This document shows positions 37,273 through 47,856 of a stretch of DNA of 64,000 bases, piece after piece. How positions within the stretch are numbered: position 1 is the stretch's first letter; each line of letters opens with the position of its first letter. This DNA comes from Valencia hispanica (lineage: Eukaryota; Chordata; Actinopteri; Cyprinodontiformes; Valenciidae): contig OY747701.1 of assembly GCA_963556495.2 (NCBI GenBank), positions 42,704,001 through 42,768,000 of the forward strand. Reading direction: 5' to 3'. A program made the translations under genes and the position numbers. The notes under the pieces are model-generated. The model was given only the letters and a program-made list of their open reading frames with translations. It had not been told where the DNA came from and searched no databases.

Positions 37273-39398
37273 CCACATATCAAATTTATTTTTGTTCCTG
37301 CGGGAAAGTAGGTTATAAACATAGGTTTCATATTTTTAAATAACAGTTTTGTAGCCACCTATGGACCCTGGCAGGGTCTATACACAACATATACAATATT
37401 TGTGTTGCATGGCTGAGAAATGGGCCATAGATTACAAAGTGTATGCCAACCTTGCCCCCTGGAATACAGGCACAAACCAGCGCTATCTGTGCATCTGCAT
37501 GGAGCAAGTGGTACAGCATAAACACCTTGCATTAAAAAGATATGAGATAACCAGTTACTTGATGATACAGTACCCACTTTGAATGAAAGTCTTTATTTGA
37601 TATAACATTAATCTTGGCAAAGAATGCTACAACATTCGCACATAAAGAAACTGTATAATGCTGAGCATAATGGGAGGAATTTTGCGGGATGCTAAAATAG
37701 CCAAGGTGTAGTCTTAAATAGTGTCCCAACCAAATTCAGTGTTTATAAAATCTTTAGTCAGACTAAAAAACTGTTAACCCAAGTCTTTAGATGTGAGCTG
37801 ATAATCTTTAAGAATCTTTTCTAAATCGTTTCAAAGTCTCTAGGTGTACAGAAAGCATAATGTGGTTTGTGGAATACTAATAATTAAAAAAATAAGGTAT
37901 AAACCGTTTATTCTCAGTTTGCCATGGCAGTTGGCATGCATTACCGCCACGTTCTGGTTTAGAGTGTGTGTCACAATTACGTTTTGCAAGCTAATAAAAA
38001 ACAAGTTGTCAGTGTTGTTAGCTTTGCTTACACCAGTCTAATTGATTTGTTAACGTTATTGACATGTATTGTAAATATGTATTGTGGATCTGAAATATAT
38101 ACAGTTATTTAATATGGTATAGCCTATATAGTGTGTATTTACATCCCTTCATACCACACTGTCTGTAATGAGGAGAGCCTCCAACAAAGAGGCTACACAA
38201 GCATAAAACTTTATCACAAAGACTCCTAGTCTACTGGTCAGTAGAAGAAACTGAGAAGAAACCGTTTGTCTTTTTATCTTCCACAAACCACATTATTAGC
38301 AATGTAAATGTCCTGTTGTTTCTCGTGTCTCGCCTCGGACAGTCAGAGTTTCCCTCCTGCCTCGTTCATGCAAACATATGGGGGGCTGAAGCCCCGCCCC
38401 TCATGCACATATGCACACAAGCGTCAAAATAGTATCACCTGAATGAAGCTGAAAAAAATTATGGCATTGAAAAAAAGATTGGTATTGAAAAAAAGATTGG
38501 CATTGTAAAAAAAATGAAAGTTTGAAAACTTGAGTTATTTCTTTCAATGCATATACATGAGTTTCATAGGGGGAAAAAAATCACTTTCAATACAAACATT
38601 TTCACTAGATTTATTTCAGATTCAAAATTAATATTTTCAGTTACAATAATATTTTTCAATCCCAATATTTATTTTCAGTTTCATTTCAAGGTGATACTGT
38701 TCTGATCCCATACACGTTCAAATTACATTGAATTAAATCAAGGCAAATTAAAAATATCCAAATGGTAAAATATGCAGACTTAATTCATAGAACTTTTATC
38801 CTATTTCCTTTCAGTCGAGGGCTTTGAATATTCGCTATTGTTTGTTTAAAAACATAATGGGTCACTAGTAACACTTGGGCATATAAAGTTGTTATGGTAT
38901 ATTGCAACTAATGTGATCACTGCAAAATAAAAGACATGCTTTTCTTACTTAGTATTTGTGTCTTGTTTAAAGTCTAAATATCTTTAAAAAAAACTTACAT
39001 CAAGATGCATTTACTGAACAAGTATGAGAAAACACCTCAAAATTGAGTGATGTTTTGCTTAAAACAAGGTACATTATCTGCCAATGGGGTAAGAAAAATA
39101 ATTGTTTTAGATTTAGCTTGTTTTAAGCAACAACAACAAAAAATATCACTGCATTTTTAGATGTTTTTCAGAAAACAAGACATCATTTCTTATGTCATTT
39201 CACTTGTCTAGTAAATGTATCTTGAATTAAAGGAGTCATGACCTGTAATTTTCACTTTTCCATGAGAAAAAAGGTATGTTATGATTGCCTAACGATTATA
39301 CACTGCCCGGGAAGCAGATATTTAAAAGTGAAGCGTTTGTTTACCCCTGGGTTCGTCAACCAGCCCACGTGCACTCAAATACGTGGTTTTAATTTCTG

Positions 39399-39420
39399 GC
39401 CGACTTGACGTCAAGTCGGC
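39399..39420. promoter_or_regulatory. 22-bp perfect palindrome containing TGACGTCA
   Basis: The palindrome is centred between 39409 and 39410, with an ACTTGACGTCAAGT core, and spans 39399-39420. The full cAMP-response element TGACGTCA is at 39406-39413. An ATATATAG TATA-like word follows at about 39434. It lies upstream of the THAP-like exon and is a plausible promoter element or a transposase site. Confidence 0.7.
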
Positions 39421-39530
39421 GCAGGATATACCATATATAGACATCGCAGACCTACCTATGCTGCAGGAAGCCCGCCCCGCTCCTCTCCCCCTCATATTCA
39501 GTCGAGCGCCGCCATTACTGAATTCTAGTG

Positions 39531-39799
39531 ATGGGAATTCCAGCTCTTTTTGGAGAGCCAGTTCTTTTGGCTTGGCTCACCATAACGAGCCGGTTCTTTC
39601 GGCTCCTCTGATTTTCTGTTGCTTAAAGTGTATTTATTACCAAAATTAATGCAAAACGATGTGTACCAAATGTACCAAAACAAGCGGGGGGGAATGAAAA
39701 AAAAAAAAAAAAACGTTTCCCAATGACGAGCCAGCTCCCATCGTTCACTTCAAATGGTTAGCTCTTAGAGCCGGTTCGTTTGCGACCGACACATCACCG
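39531..39799. mobile_element. hAT-type MITE nested in the TTAA transposon
   Basis: The ends AGTGATGGGAATTCC and GACCGACACATCACC are imperfect inverted repeats, and inner words such as GAGCCAGTTC / GAGCCGGTTCGTTTG are typical of this common teleost MITE. The flanking 8-bp duplication is not clear. It interrupts the region between promoter and exon of the THAP element. Confidence 0.65.
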
Positions 39800-39931
39800 A
39801 TTCGAAGTACGAACTCCAACGTGAAAGGTGCAGAAAGTTTCTTCAAGCAATGATGCATGAAGAAGACATATTCGTGTCAGCCTTTTATTTTAATCAGCTA
39901 AAACCATTTCTACCAGAAACGTAGTGCACAC

Positions 39932-40102
39932 GTGAGTTGCTCTGTTGTTGACTGCCAGAATCAACATGGAAATATTTTTTCTATTTTTTTTAAGCCGGAA
40001 TCCTTTACGAATTTGGGACAATATCAGGCGAAGTTGCCATCGAAGCTCCGTTTGGAAAAAGGGACCATTCCAACAATCAGAGACTTGCCTGCAATTGAAA
40101 CG
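39932..40102 (+). pseudogene. THAP-like zinc-finger exon with internal deletion
   Basis: The frame encodes 'SCSVVDCQNQHGNIFSIF', the Cx4C start of a THAP DNA-binding domain, then jumps to 'KPESFTNLGQYQAK', which matches sequence following the CxxH pair of THAP domains. The central part, including the second zinc-ligand pair, is missing. The exon ends at ACG|GTAAGG (donor at 40103). THAP domains supply end-binding in P-type and Kolobok transposases. Here the finger cannot fold normally. No ATG lies at the usual place; the frame opens at a GTG. Confidence 0.65.
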
Positions 40103-40305
40103 GTAAGGCTGTGTTTTTATTGCTCTGCTGTGTGTAACAAACAGCAGCTAACTGCTAATGTGGCTATTGTATGCTAGCGGGAGTAGTAGATATGGGTTAA
40201 GCGTTACCTGCGGTGTCAACCCCCCTCCTTCCTGCCATCAATCAACGCGTCCCTCATTTGCATTATTACAATGCCCGTCCACGACAGCCAAAGTATCGCA
40301 TCAGA

Positions 40306-40315
40306 TCTCGCGAGA
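40306..40315. promoter_or_regulatory. TCTCGCGAGA promoter-type motif
   Basis: A perfect copy of the palindromic CGCG-box motif bound by BANP at vertebrate CpG-island promoters. It lies within the TTAA transposon. Function here is inference. Confidence 0.5.
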
Positions 40316-40415
40316 CAATGCCTTCAGAAATAAGGGTCAGAGGAGCTCTGTGTTTATTTTTTTCAACTTTTTTTTTTTTTTAGAAGGGCCTGAAAGACTA
40401 TAATACAGCGTGGGT

Positions 40416-40470
40416 ATCCAAGTACTTACTTAATTTCCCTCTGGGATCAATAAAGTATTTTTGAATTTGA
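40416..40470 (+). mobile_element. LINE 3' tail
   Basis: AATTTCCCTCTGGGATCAAT followed by AAAGTATTTTTGAATTTGAA is the common teleost LINE 3' end with a short imperfect repeat tail. Confidence 0.7.
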
Positions 40471-40503
40471 ATTGAAGATAATACTAGGTTATGACTCCTT
40501 TAA

Positions 40504-40925
40504 GAATATTTAGATTTTTGAACTGGAAACAAGTAAGATGCTAAGTAAGAAAAAAACATTTTTTGTGATTATGCTTGCTTATTCACACACTATGCACAAC
40601 AACAGCTTACCTGTGTCTTTCACAATGAGAGCATTAGTCTCTTTACAACTGGCTCCTGGCTCGGTTTCTGACACAAAATGAAATTTAAAAAAAAAAAAAT
40701 TCTCACCACAAATATCCCCTTTTTACAAAGCTTTCCAATCAACTCAATTCAGTTTCATTATTATATTGCTGAATCATCAGGTATCATTAATTATCTCAGG
40801 GCTTTTTTCATTGCGCAGGGCAGGGCTCTTCATTACTATTAGTTGTTCTGAATGAGAATCCTACCTGCCCATTCTGGTGTGTTGGGCTCATGACTGGAGC
40901 TTGGTTACTGGGCCTTGCTCTTCAC
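40504..40925. other. Spacer
   Basis: No feature recognised. Confidence 0.4.
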
Positions 40926-41658
40926 TGTTAGGCAAGGCAAGGCAATTTTATTTGTATAACACACTTTCAACAGCAGGGTAATTCAAGGTGCTTTACATGA
41001 TTTGGTGATTTAAAAAAAAACACACAAACTAAACACACATTACACATGATACACAATAAAGCAAGAGAAAGATCAAAAAAGCAAGAGAGCATGAACACAT
41101 TTCATACATATGACATCAATCATTTACTCGAAGGCAATTCTAAACAGATGGGTTTTTAGTCTCGATTTAAAGCAGTTCAGAGTTTCAGCAGCTCTACACT
41201 CGTCAGGAAGTCTGTTCCAGATAAGGGGAGCATAGAAACTGAAAGCTGCTTCTCCATGTTTAGTTCTGAGTCTGGGGATGTTTAGTAGGCTAGAGTTGGA
41301 GGACCTGAGTGGTCTTGGTGGTTGGTACTGTGACAACACGTCTTCAACATATTTTGGTGCTAAGCCATGTAATGATTTATAAACTAGTAGGAGTATTTTA
41401 GAAGTCTATTCTCTGAGCTACAGGGAGCCAGTGTAAGGACTTTAGAACTAGGGTGATGTGCTCTACTTTCCTGGTTCTAGTGAGGACGCGAGCGGCAGCG
41501 TTCTGGATCAGCTGCGGCTGTCTGATTGACTTTTTAGGCAGACCTGTGAAGATGCTGTTGTAGTAATCAATCCGACTAAAGATAAACTCATGGATGAGTT
41601 TTTCTAGGTCGTGTTGCAACATCAGTCGTTTAATCCTAGAAATGTTCTTGTTCAAATA
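40926..41658 (-). mobile_element. L2-type LINE 3' end with ORF2 C-terminus
   Basis: The minus strand encodes 'LEKLIHEFIFSRIDYYNSIF', then 'LVLKSLHWLPVAQRIDF', then 'APLIWNRLPDECRAAE' and ends 'LKTHLFRIAFE' at 41124. A stop or shift separates the two halves near 41340-41398. The 3' UTR (40926-41123) ends in AAGGTAATT / GGCAAGGCAATTTTATTTG words shared with 2632-2700 and 11338-12025. The copy lacks the endonuclease and most of the RT. Confidence 0.85.
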
Positions 41659-42390
41659 TAATCACGTCATCATGATCCTGCAGACTGCACTCTGCGAGAA
41701 AGTCCTCCTGATTAGTCACTCTGGGCCATGACATGAGATAGGATACCCTAAAGATATATTTCTAATTTTAGCAGACAATAATTATATGTGATGAATATGA
41801 TAGTCAGTTATGCAGGTTGTGACTGCTAATGGCTCGTCTTTGTTTTCAAGTATCCAATCCATCTTCCAGACAACTTCAGTAAACAGCTGTCAAAAACGAA
41901 GCACTGCCAGGAATCGTGTCACAGCAGCATTTATTTATATCCTTATATCCACACAGACTAGTACCAAATTGACAACATTTTAAGAAGACCTAACGCAGTC
42001 GTATTTGTGTCCATTTGGTTTGAGCATATTTACAATGAGTTTCGTCTGAGAAGGGCTTAGCACACAATCTTTGTTTTGGCTAGGCCCCTTTGTATCTCCC
42101 TGCTTTCTAAGTTATATGCCTGCTATTTAAAGTGCCTGACAGCCACGAGTACAAAACCTGTAGCCTTTAACCTTTCTGTCTCTTCTTAGCAGAATAATTC
42201 TTACTTCTTTTCTTTTGTCAGCTCCTCTAAATGTTTCAGAGAAGTAAAGGTCAAGCCAAAGGTAAACAGTTTATTGCTTGGTTCTCTGACTACAAAACTA
42301 TTGCATATGATATGCAAATGATGAGATCAGATTTAATCAAATTCTAGTTTTTACCTATTTGTTGCTGTTTTGAAAGCTGGTCCTTTAGAG
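41659..42390. other. Non-coding stretch
   Basis: No feature recognised. Confidence 0.4.
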
Positions 42391-42611
42391 CAGTTGTCTC
42401 CAACCCTGGTCCTCAGTGCCCACTGTCCTTCATGTTTTAGGACTTTCCCTGCTGTCACACACCTGACTTAAATGATTGGGTGATTAACAGGCTTCTGCAG
42501 CACCTGATGACATAAGAGGTAACATAATCCTTTCAATCAAGTGTGTTAAGGCAGGGTCCCATCCAAAACATGCAAGACGTTGGGCCCAGGGGACTAGGCC
42601 TTTGGACCATA
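42391..42611. mobile_element. MITE with ~40-bp imperfect inverted ends
   Basis: The left sequence CCAACCCTGGTCCTCAGTGC...CATGTTTTAG is mirrored by AAACATGCAAGACGTTGGGC...ACTAGG on the right. This is a familiar teleost hAT-like MITE. The target duplication was not resolved. Confidence 0.7.
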
Positions 42612-45074
42612 GATTTAGAGAATCAACTGCACGTCTAGTATGGTTCTTCTACAGCAGACTTGTTTCTGTCAATATCTACATGATGATTAGGTATCAAAAA
42701 GTAATGATGAAAGCCTTACATGATAGCAGTCTAAAATTCTGTACTTTGCATTATTTTTATATGATTTTGGTGAATGGCTTCAGTTAAAGACCAGAAAAGA
42801 ATATAAGGCCTTATTCCTTTTTGTAGTCTCCATTATATGAAAAAAAAAACATGGCTTAAAACACTCATAACACACACATAAAAGCACTTCTAACTGAGCC
42901 CTGCACACAAACAACATGTAACAGTGAAATCAGGTTTGGCCCAAGACTGAAATAAGGCATCAGACCAAACTTTTAGTCACCACTTTTTCACATTTTACCA
43001 TTAGAGCAAATGATTCTTTCTCATGTCATGCAGCTTGTTGACATGTGTATATTTCATAATTAACTTAGTTCTATCTTGCTTTCAGTAAATAAATTAACCT
43101 TAGAGGTTAAAGGACTCTAACAAAGAAAAGAGTAAGCTTAAAGTAAACACTATTCACATTTGTAGGTTTACTTTTTTGGTCTTATGTTGTACAGCACCCA
43201 ATGATGTGTAAAAGCTTGAGGTTTAACAGTGTTTGTCTGGTGACAGTTCAAATATTGTACACCTTCACAAAAACAGGAAAATAAACTCTTAGTTTTTGTA
43301 TGTACAATTGCTAAAATTGGCTACTTGTGACAACCAAAATGCTTTAGATATCTTTATGTTAAAGACATTCATTAATTTCTGATTAGTTGTGCACATAGAG
43401 ACAAAGCATGTAGCTGATGTAAAGTAATCAACTACACAGGGACTTTCTTGCCTGCGTTTATGTGGATTAACAAGGAAATCTAAGAAGTTAGCCACACTAA
43501 ATGTTTTGTATTTCTCCTCCGTGGTAACATCCAGTGGCTCCTTTGCAACAGCTCCCCAGTGTCCCGGGCCCGGTCCCATGCTACACCAGCAATCTGTTTT
43601 AAATGAACTGTTTATGTTCCTCTGACACCTTTGGTGTTATTTTAATGGCCCTGAAACCACAGAGCAATATCGTCAAGGATTATTATACCTTTAAATCACC
43701 TTTGAGAACCTATCTGAGTGCATAGGAAGTCCATTAATCATCTGTGCCAGAGCGCTGCTCAAATTAAAGCCTGAGCCTTGCACTTACAGACATAGAAAAG
43801 AAAAACACATTTTTAACACCAGGTCCTTTTTTCATTCCCATACATATATTCTGCTTCTCTTTGCAATTTTGTAAAAGTCAAAAATTGCCATAACTACTTG
43901 CATGTTAGATTCCAAGACAATTAAGCCTAAAGCAGGAATAAAGAAGCAGAATAAAGTCAGGTTTAGCGACCTCTTAGTTGAAGACTTTAAGGTTACATAC
44001 TTCAATTCTTGAAAATCCTGAACATAATCAAGGTAATGCCTCATCATTTATGTTTTTTGTGCTTATTTATTTTTCTACAAACATGTTAAATTCATAATTT
44101 CCTAGTGTGACAAATGAATAAACAAAAATCTAAGATGCAGTGGTCAATACCTCGCAACTGCATGAGCTCGCTGGATTTTAATTTTCTCTAAAAAAAAATG
44201 GGAGTTTGGAGAGACATCATGAGCAAAGAGGCTTGATGGAAGACAGAGCCAGCCGCAGTCAGCCAATCAATAAATCAGCCAAAAGGAACACCATGCCAAC
44301 ATCCCTTTAATTGCCTGATCTTCGCTGAATGAATCAGGTTTTGCCTAAAGCTTTAACGAGGTGCTGAATTTCACTGCAGGGATTGTAACACAGGCAATTA
44401 AAATGCAGATATAGCCAGGCCCAGGTGGACTGAAAGAGTGAAAAATAAAAGATGGAGGGAGCAATAGTACTACACAGCATAAATGATCGTCATAACTAGG
44501 GTCCTTAACACACTGGCACAGAGTTCTGAGAAATGCAGAAGCCCAAAAGGGCAATAAACACTGCAGCATACCATCTTCAGATGGATTTCATTTTCAAACA
44601 AAGCATGGTTGTTGCCTCCAGAAATATATTTATTATCCATTTAATTCTTTTTTTGTTTTGCAGAAGCTTTTTGTTCCCAATTAACAGTCCCACATGAACT
44701 GTATCATGTTTCATTTGTCTTTGTGTTAGGTCTTTCAGGAATGTTGTTTTGACTCGTCTTATAAAGGTAGATAAGATAAAAAAAGGGAGTCAAACTAATT
44801 TAGGCTTCAGTAAGCGTTTGTCAGGATTTCTCTAGAGATAAGATTGCAAATTAAAGCTTCCATGGCCAATGAACATCAGTCCAGAGAACTAGCATGAAAG
44901 TGAAATGTAATTAAAAATTTTTTTATAGAAAGTTGTCTGTTTTTTTTTTTTAAATACATTCATTGCTAAAATGCAATGAATGAGAGTAGAGTACCAAAGA
45001 TAATAACAAATGAATTAATTAATTACTCACAAGGTGTTTTTCACAGAAGAAAATCACAATGTAATGTACACAAT
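42612..45074. other. Non-coding stretch, one weak exon candidate
   Basis: No repeats are recognised. A minus-strand frame at 43289-43579 contains 'PLDVTTEEKYKTFSVANFLD', looks more protein-like than its surroundings and is flanked by weak AG/GT dinucleotides, but no family is recognised. Confidence 0.3.
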
Positions 45075-45215
45075 AGTCTTTCTGCATGGAGTTTGCATGT
45101 TCTCCCTGTGCATGCAGGGGGTGCGGAAAGTCTGGCTTCCTCCCACATTCCAAAAACATGACTGTTAGGGTTAATTGATCTTTCTAAATTGCCTTTAGGT
45201 AGGAGTGTGTGCGTG
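45075..45215 (+). mobile_element. Partial RTE-type LINE 3' region
   Basis: CTGCATGGAGTTTGCATGTT and CAAAAACATGACTGTTAGGG match the copy at 22318-22593. The copy is truncated downstream at a hAT-like end. Confidence 0.65.
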
Positions 45216-45345
45216 TAGGCATGGGCCGGTATGAGATTCTGACAGCATGATAACCGTAGGCAAAAATATCACGGTTTCACTGTATTATGATTACAGCTCT
45301 AAAATTTTTTATTTTGAATGTCTGTATTTTATTAAAGGAAAAAAC
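45216..45345. mobile_element. hAT-like element left end
   Basis: GCATGGGCCGGTATGAGATT and ATATCACGGTTTCACTGTAT match a common teleost hAT end. No right end was identified. Confidence 0.5.
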
Positions 45346-45818
45346 AGGTTTTAGTGAGGCAGATATGGTAACTAAGCTTTAATCTATTAATTAATAGATT
45401 ATTAAGATAGGAACACCAGTTCTTCAAACGATTAGACTCTACCAGACAACCAGTCTCTTCTAGAAGGATGAGCTCACACGCTGTGGACAGTAATTGCACC
45501 CAAACACCAGACAAAGCACAGAAAACTTCTCCTTAAAATTATAACCGGGAATTTATTAAGAAAATAAATAGTTCTGGCTTATCCTACCACATGCAACTAC
45601 TACTGAGCTTAGTAAAATGGATATGTGGATGCAACAAACATTCTTCATTGAATCATTTCAAAACATCACTTCTCATAAAAGAAAGGGGGTGGGGGGTGTA
45701 CATGTTGCGCGTGGGAGTTGGAGAAAGGATTTGGGTGTTTATCAGCTGGTCGCGTTAACTTTCCCCTCTGCAAAGCTAAGGTGCTAACAAAGGACCACAT
45801 GAGGCAAAGGGGAATGGG

Positions 45819-46012
45819 ATTAGCTTCGGCCAACAATGGGGTCAGCTAAAGCTAACAAGGGTATTAGCCTTGGCTGACAATGGAAGTGGTGTGGAGTACA
45901 AAGAACCATAAAATTAGCCTTAGCTAACAATGGGGTCAACTAAAGTTAACAAATGTATTAGCTTTAGCTGACAATGGACGTGGTGTGGAGAAAGAAGGAC
46001 CATAAAATTCCC
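45819..46012. repeat. ~95-bp tandem duplication
   Basis: Two adjacent units (45819-45914 and 45915-46010) share AACAATGGGGTCA, TTAGC...GGCTGACAATGGA and GTGGTGTGGAG. Each unit itself contains two variants of GCTAACAATGG, so an older shorter period is likely. The surrounding 45.7-46.6 kb has no recognised gene. Confidence 0.85.
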
Positions 46013-47052
46013 ATTGCTTAACAATGGAAGCCATGCGATCCAGCCGGATTGAACGTGGCGCTGCGCAAAGTATACAGTCGAATGTGGGAAGAACGAAAGG
46101 AGAGAAATAAATAAATAAACTGTGGATTCCTTTTGCGATAAAAACCAGCATCAAACTCACAGCATGTAAACAGCTCAACACCAGCATGCGGCAATGCTAA
46201 ATGAGCAAACAGTGGTTTCAGAGTCTACACAATAAACCAACAAGGAACGATCTCTGAGTCATTCTGACCTATCTCTCTGCCCAGACACTTAAGAGTAGAA
46301 ATAAATGAAACAGGATTGACCCTACTTTGACGATGTCAAAAGGTGGGAAAAATGTCATGCGCACGACGAAGTCTTTTGGAAACGCGAATCCGTTGCAGGC
46401 CGCCAAAGCTGCAAGTCAGCTAGGGCCCGTCTTCTTCAAGAACTGCCTTGGAACAGTCCTTGCTGCCAACAAGCTTTCCTAGTTGCACTCACAGGACGTC
46501 GGATCGCTGGACAGAAAGCACTTTAAAGATTTGAGGAGACTTCTTCCCTGGTCCCGCAGGTATAGAACAAAAAAGGGGACATTTTTGCTAGCGATTTGCA
46601 CATCCTATCACGTCCACCGTCGGGAGAATGAAGGCGGTGTGCAATGTAGCTGCATCGGTTAAAAAAAACTGTGATGTCATCATTGGCCACAGACCAATGG
46701 GAATACGCTGAGGGCAGCACTAGGAATGCTGGGAAATGCGTTCTGTTCAGTTCATTCGTGAAAAATGAATTCCAACAACAATAAAATATGTACTCCACAA
46801 ATCTTTGACATAAAAACATAAAACTATTATTAAATCTAGTTGAAAAAAAAGAAGGAAAAATACAAATGCCAGTATAAAACCCTATACAAATGCCTGACTA
46901 AATAAATGGGCTCTTAATTGTTTTTTAACTAATCCAGTCAATCAACCAAACAAAACAGTGAGGGAAGGTCATGTGACAGCTTTGGGGCCAAGACCATCAC
47001 AGCATTGATCTAGGTCTAATAGCTTGGGTAACTTTTTAACACAGAGGCCACA
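46013..47052. other. Non-coding stretch
   Basis: No feature recognised. Confidence 0.4.
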
Positions 47053-47258
47053 ATGTGTGAGTTAATGGTGTTATGTCCTACACTCTTATTTCTTCCACTG
47101 TTCTCTCACCTTGTTTTATACACAAATGAGTGCTGCAGCCATCACATAAAGCATCGCAATATAGGGTTTGCGGACAACTCAGTTATTGTCTCCTTGCTCA
47201 GCAGTGATGACCGTGATCATGGACCCGTAGTGGAAGATTTCACTGACTGATGTAGGTC
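47053..47258 (+). pseudogene. LINE reverse-transcriptase fragment
   Basis: The plus frame reads 'HLVLYTNECCSHH', then 'GFADNSVIVSLLSSDD' and 'GPVVEDFTD'. This is the RT palm of a teleost LINE, with the catalytic FADD changed to FADN. It ends abruptly at the poly-T start of the L1-B insertion. Confidence 0.7.
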
Positions 47259-47856
47259 CTCCTTTTTTTTTTTTTTTGACAAATGTTTTTATTGACTTTT
47301 TCAATTATAATACAAAAACACAGAACAAAACAAGGCAAATCAATAAGTACAAATAGGCACTTGAAGATATTCCAAATGTAGAGATACAAGAGATACTGTT
47401 GTGGTAACTGACTAAATCTCATCATGGTGTTTAAGGGGGCGAGAAGGATAACATTATTGTGTCCAACATGTACAACATAGATGGAGACACATTGTGTGCT
47501 TATAGAATGTTCCCACAGTCCAAAATGTTATCAGTGATCTTATTAAAGATAAACAAAACGTTACATATAAAATATATATATATATATATATATATAATAC
47601 AACAGTAGACTACAAAAGCGCAATGAAATCCTCCCCTTCCAGAAACTGCATAAATGAGCCCCAAATCTTCTCAAAAGTGTTATTTTTCCTTTAACAGCAT
47701 ATGTAAGTTTCTCTAAAGCAAGGCATTGCAGTAGTCCCTCAACCCAACTTTTTCTGCTTGGTCTATAAACAGATTTCCATGACAGTGCAATTTTATGTTT
47801 AGCTTCAAGAAGGCAAAATACAACCATCTTCTTCCTGCTATCGTTCAGTGTACAGC

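Larger units (their letters stand above)
29700..37276 (-). mobile_element. Endogenous retrovirus, tRNA-Trp-type primer site, decayed
   Basis: Two closely similar LTRs (29704-30124 and 36851-37272) bound a 7.57-kb provirus flanked by the 4-bp duplication CCAC (29700-29703 and 37273-37276). A primer-binding site next to the right LTR shows that it is read on the minus strand. Integrase and protease remnants lie in the expected order but are riddled with stops and shifts, and only about 450 bp separates the protease-like end from the integrase core, so RT and RNase H appear to be deleted. Gag and Env could not be recognised. The family is gammaretrovirus-like by its 4-bp duplication and integrase C-terminus. 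A solo LTR of the same family lies at 15926. Confidence 0.88.
28914..38718. mobile_element. DNA transposon with TATGGG ends and 6-bp CACGTT duplication, split by a retrovirus
   Basis: The ends are TATGGGATCAGAACAG (28920) and its reverse complement, CTGTTCTGATCCCATA (ending 38712), flanked by CACGTT at 28914-28919 and 38713-38718. The inverted repeats extend nearly 400 bp inward (28920-29290 against about 38280-38712), including GGCGGGGCTTCAGCCC and its complement. Removing the 7.57-kb retrovirus at 29704-37272 leaves an element of about 2.2 kb without a recognised transposase. A 6-bp duplication and a TATGGG end are what I recall for the IS3EU superfamily. That name is tentative, but the boundaries are well supported. 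Confidence 0.85.
39227..40503 (+). mobile_element. TTAA-flanked transposon carrying a THAP-like exon (Kolobok-like)
   Basis: The body, 39231-40499, starts AGGAGTCATGACCT and ends AGGTTATGACTCCT, with TTAA at 39227-39230 and 40500-40503. The interior holds a 22-bp palindrome with a cAMP-response core, a TATA-like sequence, a nested hAT-type MITE (about 39531-39799), a THAP-like exon ending at a splice donor, a TCTCGCGAGA motif and a LINE tail near the right end. TTAA duplication plus a THAP domain is the signature of Kolobok elements. The later transposase exons are absent, so the copy is non-autonomous. Confidence 0.8.
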
